Shown here: positions 29,800 to 47,234 of the stretch, in pieces | Numbering within the stretch: position 1 is the first letter of the stretch | How the letters are laid out: the number at the start of each line of letters is the position of its first letter | DNA from: Enoplosus armatus | Taxonomy: Eukaryota > Chordata > Actinopteri > Centrarchiformes > Enoplosidae | Direction of reading: 5' to 3' | DNA: 64,000 bases | Assembly (NCBI RefSeq): GCF_043641665.1 | Contig: NC_092192.1 | Coordinates: forward strand, 17,324,658 to 17,388,657 | The notes under the pieces: generated by a model | The model's input: the letters and a program-made list of their open reading frames with translations, nothing else | Told to the model about the DNA's origin: nothing | Databases searched by the model: none | Position numbers and translations under genes: made by a program

Positions 29800-31716
29800 A
29801 GAACTTTATTACAACACACAGACATTGTATATCCAGTCACTTTCAAAACATGTCACTTAGATAGTTAGTCCTGAAAACTGGCTGCAAGTACTGTAATTGT
29901 CAAAAAAACAAACCACATGCTCATTAACATCCATTACCTCTGGACACTTCACAACATACAGAGTAGGTCTGAGCATGCCAAACTCCTGAAAAACCCAATT
30001 ACTTTGCATAATAATGTACTGTACAAACTTCTATTGCATATTGACACACTGTACAAAACCAACAAACTGCTATGTAATATAAGTGAAGTACATCAACCAG
30101 GTTTAGGAGCAGGTTTAGTGTGAGTGGTAAAATGACATTGGTGTAGAACTGAAGGTGCATGACAAATGGTTGAGGCTGGGCAACAGCCATACTTACATTG
30201 ACATATCCTTAACATTCTCACCTGTTTGGGTCCCACATGTGTGAAAAGCACCTCTGACTCATGTGTGCTAAGGCAAACATGACACTTTTATGTAAAAAAA
30301 AAGAAAAAAAGAAAAAAAGAAAAGGCAAACAAATCAGCTAGAACAGTAACTGAGCTGCCGTATTAACACAAGTTAGAGCTAGATCACTTTGTAGTTTACT
30401 ATATACCATGAATTGGGCACTTCCTGTATTCGACATACGAACCACAAAAAGGTGTTTTATGTGCAGATTAAAACACAAGTTATGGATGCAAACCATACAC
30501 AGGGGAACAATATATGAGAGCAACGAGGAAGGCCTAATGGAATTGTGTTAATGCCTAGTAGAAACTTAAAATGAACTGGACAAAGGAGACTCCAACCCAC
30601 CTTCCAGGGAGGCACAGGTTTTTACATCAGTACCATTACCCAACAACCTGTACCTCTGATTGTATCATTTAAGCAAATGTACTTCTAGATAGGCCATGGT
30701 TTGAAAACAACATACAAGAGTAATTTAATTGGCCAAATCATGGACATATGCACGGGAGAGCACAGGAAAGCTGTCCAGCAAAGTACCATCAAAGGGTCAG
30801 TTCACTAAGACACACATATCTACAGTATCTACATGGATAGATACCACTAGGGTAAGTAAGAGAATATGTTTTATGTTCTTTTTTTTCGGATTTGGGTGAA
30901 CTGACCCTTTAACACCTCCTCACAAGCTATGCATAAGACACACCAATGAGCTGAGTAGCAATTGTGACCATGACAGTACATAATTAGCCACTGGTAAAGA
31001 CACAAAACAAATAATATTAAAACTTAAAAACAATACTCTCATAATTACCTCAGACCATTGCTTGTGCACCCTGCAGTATTACCACTGTCTGGGGCAAATA
31101 TTACAACTGAACAATACACCCTCAGCACTTGAATCTCAGAATCCAACATGAGATGAAAACTAATAAAAGAAACCTCTAAAAATGGCATAGTAACACAATT
31201 CATCTAAGAAGAAATTCCAAACAACTGGTCTGAGGTATTAACCCCAATCAAGGAAGAAGTGGCATGTTACAGCATCCAACAAGTCAAAGCCTCTAAAATA
31301 GATTTAATTTGATAAATATTTAAACTGGAAGATTGAATGTGTCTCAATTCTGGTGAACCGATGTTATCTCACATTGCGGTGATCTATCTTCTTCAAAATA
31401 CTTCTTTTGGATATACTATACATACTTATAAGTATGAAAATAGATTGTGTCGATTGAACGGATCTAAAATTTAAAATTTCGGCAAACACTAAAATTTAAG
31501 GAGGGGGCAGGAAGACGAGCAAGAAGAAAAAGGTCTGAACAGCAACACATTTACAATTTCAAATTTCTCACATATTTACAAAAACAAAAAGACTTTGTAT
31601 AAAAAGTATACATCTAGGAATTGTCCTGTGGCACACCTGATACATCAGCAAAGTCGACATGATGCAGAGTGTCCTTCTAGTCTCAGGGCAAACACACTGT
31701 TTCTGTGAGACAACAT
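29800..31716 (-). other. probable long 3' UTR of ppm1d
   Basis: About 1.9 kb downstream of the ppm1d stop, with no coding exon. A minus-strand AATAAA at 29810-29805 is followed downstream by a T/C-rich stretch, a plausible cleavage site. The UTR extent is inferred. A complete MITE lies inside it (30791-30911). An A-rich GAAAAAAA tract lies at 30294-30324. Confidence 0.4.
30791..30911. mobile_element. short MITE with 15-bp terminal inverted repeats
   Basis: Starts AAAGGGTCAGTTCAC (30791-30805) and ends GTGAACTGACCCTTT (30896-30910), perfect inverted repeats around about 90 bases of non-coding sequence. A clear target duplication was not seen, so the superfamily is open. A related start occurs at 6881 in the tbx2a intron. 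Confidence 0.8.
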
Positions 31717-36893
<5,177 letters not shown>

Positions 36894-37380
36894 GTTTGTG
36901 AACGCCTAATGTTAAATATCTAAGCAGTAAAAGGGCACATGTAGTTGCTAACTGTAGCTTGCAAGCTAAATTTTTGAACCGATTTTGCCGCGATTGTATG
37001 GCCGAAGGCTTCCTTCCTTTTTGTTTATCTTCTCCGAGACGTCCCGTTGTACGTAATGACGTCCAGGTTTTTTCGCCTATCCACTTCGCAACTACGCACG
37101 GCACGCCTGACTATGATCATCATGATGCTGCCTTTACTGGCGCTCGAAGACATGGGAATTACATGAAGCGATCATTACAGACCACACAAACACGACAGCT
37201 AGTCTTGAATGTGGCCCCTTTCATGACTAACTGATATCACCCTCAGCGAGTCATAGACAGCAGCTGGGATCCGCTTGAGAAGAGAACTTTGTTAAACCCG
37301 ACTCTTCAACAGATGAGGAGATCTTTACGTACATTTTGCACAGAATTCACTCCAGTATGGAACAACAACATCCAAAGTAA
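36894..37380. promoter_or_regulatory. ppm1d 5' flank, possible bidirectional promoter
   Basis: The sequence upstream of the ppm1d start is moderately GC-rich, with several CpGs (36980-37100) including TACGTAATGACGTCCAGG, which holds a CRE-like TGACGTC near 37056. On the plus strand a possible non-coding exon ends at a donor-like AAA|GTAAGC at 37376/37377. Promoter position and any divergent transcript are inference. Confidence 0.35.
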
Positions 37381-39074
37381 GCAATAACAATGTTTAATGA
37401 TTTTTCTGTGTATGGTTGTGACATATATATTGGGAAAATAGCCACAAATCACAACTGTAAATTAAGCTAACTCTTAACTCAAAACTAAGCTAAACCCATG
37501 AACTCAGTCAGACCCACAGTAATGATAAACCAATGCTCGACAGTGAAGAAGTGCAAACACTTCTTAAATTGATTGCAAGGTCTTGGTCTCAGTCAGCTTA
37601 CGTAAAAACTTTAGAGACTTGCATGCAATTTCCTCATGACGTAGTTCGGCGTTTGTGTGTCTGTACGTGTGTGTCCTGGTGATTGTGCTGTGAAACATCT
37701 CATCTCTCACGGGAGGTGCATGAAACTCCACAGCAACTGAAAATAACACATTAGCACACATATAAATCCACTGCGTGGTTCAATATCCATTGCAGCCCGC
37801 CCTAATGTTGAATGAATGTTGACAACTTGAGATACTGATTCTGCCCCAAAATTATTTGCAAAGCCAAGAAGTGTTTCAGCCTGCTGAATGTAAAGATTCA
37901 CTCAAAATCGCAATAATTAATTTCACTATGCAAAACAAAGGATTCACTTAACACCATACTTTTTGCTCTATAATTAGAATTTTAATTTAGCATGGATGTG
38001 ATGCCATGTACTGTACCTTAGTTTTTTAGGCTGGATGAGTCTAGTGTATTTTTAAAGGGAAAGGACATGGATCATGTCATAGTACATAGTACCATATAAG
38101 AAATAATAATCATAGTTTGGGTTTTATTACTGCACAATTGGTTTGTTTGCATGAGCTTTTTATCAAGTAGTGCTACAGTAACGCCAGGTGGAGGCAGTGT
38201 TAATCCAATCAGATAGCCTTAATTCTCCACCTTTACCCCCATTTTCCCCAGAAATTCAACATTAATAGTTTAAAACAAGAATTTGCACTAAATGCATGAT
38301 GATAGTACACATACATCTATTTTTATCATGAGAAAAAATTCTACTACTACATGCATCTACCATTGTGATGCATGGTCTTCATATGGAAACCACTTCACAT
38401 TCATTATCATAACACACACATACCACACACATTGTTTCAAGACTTGACAAGGTAATCCCACCTATGGTATGGGTTGTTGTGTATGTTTATGCGCTGTTAA
38501 CATGTTTGTGTGTGTGTGTGTGTAAGCATTCAATTACGCCTGAGGTCACAAGTGACAGAGTGCAAATAGTACAAGTTTGTGCAGTGTGTATGGAGATGCA
38601 TGCAGTATGTGTGTAATGCATTGCATACCTTTTTGGACCTTGTGAGATGTGGCTGTTGAGATTGCATTGAAGTTCAAAGACATTTTCAAATATTTGGTTT
38701 GCTTCGTGATGACCACCACAGAGAAATGATAAATGTTAAGAAGAAAGTGTCTTACGAGATAAACATTCTTGTATTCAAGTATTTCTCATTGCAACCAAGC
38801 AAAATCTTGAAACCTATATGCATTCCTCTCAGCACCTACTCAGCTGTGTGCTTTGCTGGTGGATTTCTCTTCTTTTAGGGAAAATCTTTACATATCTCTC
38901 TCTGTTGTGTGTGAGAAATGAGAGGCAGAGAGTGAGTGAGAGATAGAGGATACACATGCTTAAGGGGAGAAATAGGAATTTCCCTCATTATGCTTTCCCT
39001 CAGTGTCTTCATCCCTTAATACCCAAAGCTCTGACCTTGATTTTAACCCTGAAAACCCTATGTTTTAGTATCCA

Positions 39075-39148
39075 GTCTTTCTTTCTATCTTTCGTTTTCT
39101 TTCTTTTCTTTCTTTCTTTTTTCTTTCTTTCTTCTCCTTCCTTCTATC
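39075..39148. repeat. CT-rich (CTTT)n tract
   Basis: Imperfect CTTT/TTTC repeat. It explains the Lys/Glu-rich and Phe/Ser-rich open frames crossing it. Confidence 0.8.
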
Positions 39149-42100
39149 CTCTCTTTACTGTTTATGCCCATTAATAGTCTAGCCCTCAGAGAGGTCCTGT
39201 CTGCACACAGGCCATTATTACAGATGAAGAGGCAAAGTGATTTCCATGTAAATGGTGTCAGAATGTCATTTTCAAGTGAAGCTGCTGAGAAAATGAATTC
39301 CTGAAGACGAGAGAGATTACCAAGGGGCAATGACACCTGGATTGCATTCTCACAGATTCCCCATGCAGCTCTTGTATAGTGGTCCATCCATAAAAATAGC
39401 TTTGTTTGGCTCCCTGACTGTGTAAATGCCGAAGTGTCAGTCAGCCCAACCAAAGAAGAGACAGAAAAAAGGGACTCAAATATTACCATATAAATGTATG
39501 GTAATATAACCATTGGTCATTTTCTGATATGAAAAAAATATAGTTAAACTCAGTGTGTGAGTGTGTGTGTGTGAGAGAGAGAGAGCTATCTTATTGATGG
39601 TTATGGTGATTTGTTTCCTCATGGATGTACATTATGGTCAAAGTGTAATGATCAATTGGTGAGGGTATGTGTCCAGGGTAAATACATTATATTTTAACCT
39701 CAGTCCACCTCAGGGCTGGCCATTAGTCTATGTGACAGGTTCACCATACAGCTAAAGAAACAAACATTAAGACCAAGACCAATAATGGAACAGGGCAAAG
39801 AGAGGCTAGGACCAAGGGTCAACAGGTCTCTTAGACCTCAACCCAAATCTCTTTCTTTTCTGTTTTTTTAACAGAGAGAAGACACACCAGGAAAATGCCC
39901 ATTGCCAGCACTTTCACAGAGGTTAGTACAGTATGAGCTGGGAACAATCGATGAAAGGAACTAAGCATGCGCCGCATTTACCTTGAAATTTATATCTCTG
40001 TATAAATATGTAAGTCATGTCTGGAGATGATCGCTGCATATATCTACTTCATTGCCTTTTATAAATCGTGCTATTTATGCTTTTAGAAGTCCATGGGTGA
40101 TGGACAAAACATGATTAAGGATTGAATTTGTAGATGAATATGAGATATATTTCTAGATATATAAGTTATTGTCTATATCTTACGTTGTGATTGTCCTATG
40201 TATACTGTGAATACTCACTTGCATCAGTAGTGACCTTTTCCTTCATTTGATAGCTTTAAATAAATTAACTAGATTGTGCATGGGAAAATACAGTCACTGA
40301 ATGTTGCTGCTGAATTTCTTTATAAAGCTAATGTTTCAGTGTTTAAACGCAGAGGAGACAACATTAGACAGAGTGAAAGGGAAGTCCATAGAAAGGGAAC
40401 ATTTAAGAGATATCCTCCATCCTCCAAATACAAAACATTTTTATGATTTTTATGATTGGCTGTCACATACTGTCCGTCTTTGTGTATCTCACCCCAGGTT
40501 CAAACTGCAAGTGACTTGGTCGTTCTGACCAGTTAAGCAACATTCTTGCTAGAGAAGATGGTGTTTCCTCTTGAGATGATTATCTTTCCAATGTCACACT
40601 TATAAGTCTGCTCCTGTCAGCATGATAGATGACCATGATATCGACTTGAGGTTAATTCAAAACCTCACAGCACTGCTGAGTTAGATGAAGGATCTTGATA
40701 AGAGCGCTGTTGATAAGAGTGCAGTTGAAAAGAAAATTGTCTTGGGTCACACGCCCTGATGCCCCTCTACTGCAGCAACAGACTCTATACATTTTCCCAT
40801 CTTTTTCTGAGTGAGTAAGTGAGAATACGTAAAAGCCAAAGTTAAAGTTAAATGCTCACCTTTATATATGTAGAAATGCTCTTAACTTCACTGATGTGTG
40901 TTCGGGTCTGCAGTATACTGTGCAGATCTTGGGCTTGCTTTAAGTTCCCTGATTTACTGTCAGTTAAGAATAAAAAATGACTCTGGAGGTGAATATGCCT
41001 GGACATAGACTGATCTGTCCATAAATACAGGAGGAATTAGAAGACCAGCTTTTCGTGACAACAGGAATTAAACTAAACTTGTGCTGTTTGGCTGAATTGA
41101 ATATAATACAGAATTAAAGCACCTATGTATTTGCCTGATTTGTGTAATGCACTGAGCCCATCACACTGCTGCATGGTAGATGGAATTGAATAAATAGCTG
41201 CTGAGCAGTGTTGCGGATCAATTCTCCTTTTGTTACACACATCATTACACAGAAGAAGATGCGTTCATCAGTCATTGTGGACATTGTTTTCAATAAAAAA
41301 AAAAAATCAATTATTGCACAAAAACTATTAATTTGATGTGAGCACAATAAGTAATAATAGGAACATAGACAGAGGAGTGTATGAGGAGTGGGGGACGATA
41401 GGAAAGGGCACCCAATTCTAGTTCCACAAACATGCAAGTCAGGTGGACTGAAGAATCAAACATTTCTATTGGTGTAAATGTGTTTGTCTTTGTTATCTCT
41501 GTGATGAATTGGGTGCTTTCCTGCCTTGTGGCCCATGCATGCTAAGGTTCCAGCACCCCCGCTGTGTACACCTGAATAGGAATAAGCAGGAAGAAAAAAT
41601 AAATGGGCTAAAAACCATTCCAATTTCACTCAGTAAAAGAGACAGAGGCAGGCAGGTTTTGCTGCAGGTGAACACAAACCCTGTGGGAAGCTTTTCTGCA
41701 GATTGTGAACCACAATGCAGGCTTGTGTCCCCATATTGCAACAGCACACACACTGTGATTCTCTACCCACTGCTGCAAGTAGCCTGAGCCGAGATGCTTT
41801 ATTTGGAAAACCATCAAAATTTTGTCAAACCATGGGTAATCACAACTCATTTTGTTTGTCATGATAAATAATAGATAGATGAATGTTGATGCTATGTAGA
41901 CTATATATTCAAATATTCATACACTCTTATTCAGAATTTACATACATTAATATACTGGTTTACTAGTACACTTGATGGAAGCATTCAGAATAATGCCACG
42001 TATTAAATGTATAGTCCACGATGCCCCCAATGACTGAAAAAGGACAAATTGGAAAAAACATGTTCTTGTTTTTTTAATAGTCTGAGAAAAGAAAATCAAA

Positions 42101-45100
42101 ATGATAATTTTATTGTGGAAATTCACCATTGTCCTTGAGTGTGTGAGGTGTCAGGCTTAATCTGTAAGAGTAAATTGTCTGAGTGCAGCCTTAGGACCCT
42201 GAGGATATTGGACCTAGGTTGCTGCAGAGGTAGGTTTGTGATTTGTATGCACCCCATCTGATAGCGTCTCCTGGATCACAGATGGATTATTTAGGCTTTT
42301 CCTTCGGCATAGGCTCCTTCTTTTGATTATGTTCTCCTTTTTTACAGCTCCACATTGTGTCTTCTTTTCTCTTTCTGTCTCTGCTTTCATTGTTGGGTAC
42401 TTGGATGCATCAAAAACACACACTGGCAGAGATTTGGCTTTACCGGAGAAAATGGAACAGTAATGCTGGAGGAATAACCTGGAGAGGTAAGTTGTAAAGT
42501 TGTACTCAGTCATATTAGGGAGGCTTGGTTAGTGTCTTTAGTTATTTCACTATGCACATGTTTTTGGCATAGGTGGCTTCAGAGGGATTTGAATCCTTTC
42601 CCTGCTCATTGATTCACACAGGAGCAGATGCTGTCCACGTGCTGTGGTGCTGAAAGTTATTTGTGGCTAAGACAAATGTGTAGTGGATTATTTGTATTCT
42701 GATGATTGCATTTTGCCAAACAAGCAATAAGTGCAGAGTATACCTCTAATTATTTAACATTTCTCCTTCTATACATTTCCTTTGACTGATGAGAAGTTAA
42801 AAGTCAAGTTTATTTCATAAAATGATCATACAGTGTTTTACTGCACTTCACATCTTAAAGAATAAAAGCTCAGTAAACCATGACATGCACATACTGACTG
42901 ATATATGCTGAGACTGTATTATATTACATTTATACAGATAGGTAAAATACATCACAGTTTGCATTTCTACTAAATCAGCTTTTTCTTTTCTCCATGGTCT
43001 CTGCTTCTTGTTTTATTTCTCTGGCTTCTGGTTCTGAAAATCCTTCAGCGGTTTTGAAAACCCTAAAGGGATTAAGCTATGGATGTGTAACAGTTGCTAG
43101 AATTACATTCAAACAAGCCCAAACTCATATCTTAAAGGATCACTTAATCTGGAGGATTTACTTTATTTGGCTTTCCCACAAGCTCCAAAAAAACCTTTAC
43201 TGTAAATAAGAAGTTGCCCTAAAATGACTTGTTTGGTCAAATAAATGGAAAGTATGAGGTTTTTTCTTCTCAGGAAACGGTGAGGTTGTATGATGAATAT
43301 TCCTACTGTGCTGTGAATGAGAGCATTGACTGAAAAATCACTTGTTAAGTTGAGTGGAGTCAGTGGATCGAATCCTGTGGGTGGTCACTTGAGTGGTCAT
43401 CAATACCTTCTCCTTTCCTTAACACCTAGATTCTTCATCAGATCTTTAGACTGACATTAATACACCATGCTGAACATATGCAGTATTTTCTTCATTATTT
43501 GCAGATAGAAAGTTCAAATGCAGCGTACAGCAGGTTTAGTTGTCTAGGGTCTTGACGCTGACATATCAGGGTCATTCATCCTCTGGGGCCAAAGGTCACT
43601 GCCCCTTGTGGCTCGTCCATGGGATCATCTGTTACTCCTCAGGCTAGTGTTTCTCCTCCACAATGCCTACTCAGCCGACTATGACTTGTTACTGTGAGCC
43701 CTGACAGAGCTCCAGACATTGCCTCTCATACTTTTAATATCCTTTGTCTTGCTCTGATAGCCCCCGTAATGCATTATAGTGGCAGTGATGAAAGCCTGTG
43801 TTTGTCTCCCAATCCATTTCCCCAAAAGACACAGCCATATGTCAGTGATAACTGCCAGGTGTTGATAAGACCTCTTCAGTCGTACATGAGGAGACAGTGA
43901 GCCTCGTATAATGTTACAGTGACGTGATGTATGACTTTACTTGATTGACAGTAATGTATGCAGATGGTTTGTGTGTTGTGTGTACATCCAATATCTGAGT
44001 CTGGCTCAAGAGCATGAGCCTCTTCCTCCACATATCTCCCACTGTGGCCTCGATTTAGACTCCAGTTCAGTTCCTGTGTGGAATATAGTCAGTGAATCAT
44101 ACTTCCTGGTTGTGCTTTCACTCAGCATCCTGGTGGTGTTGTATTACTGAGTCTACAAAGTGCATAGAGATGCGTACAGATTTAAATAATAATAAAAATA
44201 TACCTCAAGCATGTACAAATCCTTTAGCATATTCCTGCAAACGCTACAGGTGCATTGAAATATGTCGGCTTTTCCTTGCAATTTGCGAACAATGTAAATA
44301 TGTCTGTTGAATTTAAGTATCTTTCCTGCACCTTTTGACATGGCATACCTGCTATAACATATTGCACTGCTCTTATCTGTGTCTATGAGTGCAGGGGATT
44401 GAATTTAGGAGGGAGAAAAGATGGGGGGGATGCTGAAAGCTGATTCTGTTCACGCTCCGTTGCACTCTAAAGTATGTGATCTGTCTGCTGTGGTATAGGG
44501 GGAGCTCCTGCTCTGTGTTATTGACAATATGTTAGATGGTAAGCTGTGATTATTCCCCAGTAGACAGAGGAAGGAAGGGGAAATCAGCAGTCCTGTCTCC
44601 TTTGATCTGCAGGCTCTCCCCATTAGCTCAGAGCCTGTGCAGATGACTCTCACAGATATTTTATTGTCATTTCTTTCAGTATGGGCAACCTTGGCGTGTG
44701 TTGCGTGTCAGTGCATGCAGGTGTGCATGTTTGTCCAGTCATGAGGACAGCACCTACAGTATATGGCAGAATATGATGTACTGCATTATGACCAACACAA
44801 AGTTCAATGGAAAAATGCTCTATTCATTGGACTTATACTGAATACAACAGGGCATAGAAGAGTAATATAGTATATGTTGACTACACATAGTGCTAATCTT
44901 TACATAGCGCACCCCTGACTTGCTTTATGTTGTTTTCACTAGATCCATCCCTTTCTTAGTCTTTTTTCTATCAGCTTTTAGATGTCCTGGTGTGATGTCC
45001 TGGACGTCATCAGCATATTAGGTGCCTTTTCTGTTTCACTCGTATCATTTTCCTCCCACAGGCATATTGTTAAATTACATTTTGGATTTATTATGTTTTT

Positions 45101-45264
45101 CCCCTCTAGACCCACTTTCTGCCATTCTCCTTTCTGTATTCCCCATAAGATACGTTAGATAAAACTAAACAATGCAACATTATTATTACCACCCACATTC
45201 AATATTCAGCACCCTTGCTCTTCTTCCTTGCTCATTATGTTAGTAATATATCCATGTGTAGATG

Positions 45265-45293
45265 TTTCAATATGAATGTTATTCATATTGAAA
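45265..45293. repeat. perfect 13-bp inverted repeat with 3-base loop
   Basis: TTTCAATATGAAT, then GTT, then ATTCATATTGAAA. AT-rich, so it could arise by chance or mark a homeodomain/POU-type binding site. Confidence 0.7.
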
Positions 45294-45564
45294 ATTATAT
45301 TGCTATCTAATATTATTGTTTCTGGCTTTTGAAACATCAGCATTTTTACTAGATTGGCCAAACACTGTAAAATCTCTAGTAGAGGTTATTTTACAAATCA
45401 ATCACACAAGGATTTTGAAGCTTTTATTAATATGTCAAGCCCGCATTGACCCACAAGATTCCCCGTATTGTTATAAACCCGATCCAGAATGAATTTACAA
45501 TATGACCAAATGATACATCTAAATGTCTAACAGTCTATACAGCTACTGTCTATCAGCAGCTTTG

Positions 45565-45745
45565 AGAGGCTGCACTTGGGCACAGCGGTGCTTTGAGCTA
45601 AATGCTAATATCATCATGCTAACATGCTCACAATGATCATCAGTGATGATGCTAATATGTATAATGTTTACCATGTTCACCATCTTAGTTTAGCGTGTTA
45701 GCATGCTAATATTTGCTGATTACCACTAAACACAAAGTAGAGCTG
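45565..45745 (-). repeat. dispersed repeat family R1, reverse copy
   Basis: 'agcggtgctttgagctaaatgctaatatcatcatgctaacatgctcac' is the reverse complement of the 3' part of the copy at 27280-27660. It continues through 'gtgttagcatgctaatatttgctgattaccactaaacacaaag'. Confidence 0.7.
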
Positions 45746-46219
45746 AGGCTGATCAGAATGTCATTCGTTTTTTGTTTTATTTTTGGCCATTTCATGAAGG
45801 ATTGACGACAAAAACACCATGTGCAATAACTCCTTCTCCCATTTCATATACAGAAAAGGTAGTTGCTTTCATTTTCACAAACACACAACATATCACTAGT
45901 TAGATTAATCTCAATCACAAAAGCGGCATCGCTCTGTGAACAGTATATTCACTTTTTGCTCAAGTTTTTGGCATATTTACAATGTTGGCTGTTGGTGTGC
46001 ATTTCTCCTAACAATTAAAGTGGAGCACGGAGTCCGTGGCGACAGGGTGCCAAGACATCCCAGGAATCTGGCTGTCCATCAGACAGCTAGGATGAGTTGC
46101 AAAGCTGTTTGTACCACAGATGGCTGATCAGTACAACTGACTTCCTATTTCTCTCGCCTGGCGCTGTCACTGTGTCTCATCACCATTCCCACTTGAGAGC
46201 AAGGGTGTGTTTTATGCAG

Positions 46220-46235
46220 TGTGTGCGTGTGTGCG

Positions 46236-46287
<52 letters not shown>

Positions 46288-46302
46288 TGTGTGTGTGTTT
46301 AT
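46220..46302. repeat. (TG)n microsatellite
   Basis: About 40 TG units with CG and TT interruptions. The open frames of alternating Cys-Val or Thr-His crossing it are artefacts of the repeat. Confidence 0.95.
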
Positions 46303-47096
46303 TTGTTTGGGAGGTTAGGTTGGGATGTGCAGCAGGTAAATGTGAGCATGTTCGCACGGTGTTTGACTTGGATTATGTATGAGCACATGAAATTTTGATG
46401 GAGCACTTGAACACAAAGCGTGCACATACACTGTTTTGCACAAAGCTCATAGAGAGCATGTTTGAGATGTGCTGTAGAAGCTCACTCGAGTGTTAGAATA
46501 TGATAGGAAAAGCAACACTGAAGCCATAGTAATCTGCATTCCCTCGCTATGTGTGGATTGGATCAGGCTGAAACAGACAGACTCAGAGTTTGGCTGCGTG
46601 CTCAGGGGGGGCTTCAGAGGAAAGTCCATCTGTCTTCCTCTCTTCTTTATAGTGGAATTTCACACAGGAACATGGTTGTTCATAGTGCTCGCCATCAGGG
46701 TAGATGGTGGACAAGGAGTTTGTGTGATTTGACTTTGTGAGACGAATTGTTTAAACTCCCTGAAACTATTTAATAGGACTTTATTATGCTAATAATAGTG
46801 TAATAAAAGTCTAATGTTATTATAATGTTACTTTTCTTCCTTATTGCAATAGACACAAACATTTCTTACATGTACTAATTTATAAAAACTTTCAATACTA
46901 AAATACTAATAAGTACTAGAAGCATGAAGCCAAAATAAAAGCAAAGATTGTTGCCATCTGACTAACTTCGGAGCACAGTGTATACTGATCTCTTTATCCC
47001 TCCAGCAGGTCTCAAGTTCAGTTCACGTTTTGACCACAGTGTATGTGATGTCCCAACAAGTTCGGTAATAAAGTTTCACCTGTCTCTTGGTTCTAG

Positions 47097-47234
47097 GTTC
47101 ACTAAGGCCTTCTTAAAGGCAGGCTGGGCCATTAAGGACCATGCTGGCTGTACACTCACCCATCACATTCCTTCTCATCAGCCTGCTCTGTGTCAACCGG
47201 CTACAGCAGAGCCTCGCCATGGACGCTTTATCAG
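47097..47234 (+). CDS. robo1: Roundabout receptor (robo1-like), long-form signal-peptide exon
   Basis: The coding part is 47141-47234 (31 codons plus one base, phase 1), ending at donor CAG|GTGAGA. An acceptor (CTGTCTCTTGGTTCTAG, ending 47096) precedes the start, implying an upstream 5' UTR exon. The product starts MLAVHSPITFLLISLLCVN, a signal peptide. It is joined in frame to 49360-49452. Layout and local sequence (ITFLLISLL; a later acidic-DN-GFGYKG end) match the N-terminus of the long isoform of human ROBO1, where a variable leader ends in a DN..LGYTG motif just before the SRLRQEDFPP start of Ig domain 1. Robo is a single-pass axon-guidance receptor for Slit ligands. The Ig exons lie beyond the window. 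Identity rests on about 60 residues plus gene structure, so the paralogue is uncertain. Confidence 0.65.

Larger units (their letters stand above)
37381..47096. other. gene-poor stretch between ppm1d and the robo long-form exon
   Basis: No coding exon recognised. If the robo long form starts with a non-coding exon, as in human ROBO1, that exon should lie here or at the ppm1d flank. An exon-like 47-bp segment with strong splice signals is at 39875-39921. CT-rich and TG microsatellites and a reverse R1 copy are listed separately. Confidence 0.4.

Noticed and set aside
46097..46398. Cys-Val and Thr-His repeat open frames
   Set aside because: Pure artefacts of the (TG)n microsatellite.
37381..47096. 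Search for APPBP2, the expected head-to-head neighbour of PPM1D in human
   Set aside because: No exon with APPBP2-like repeats was recognised. The next gene found is robo-like, so synteny changes on this side.
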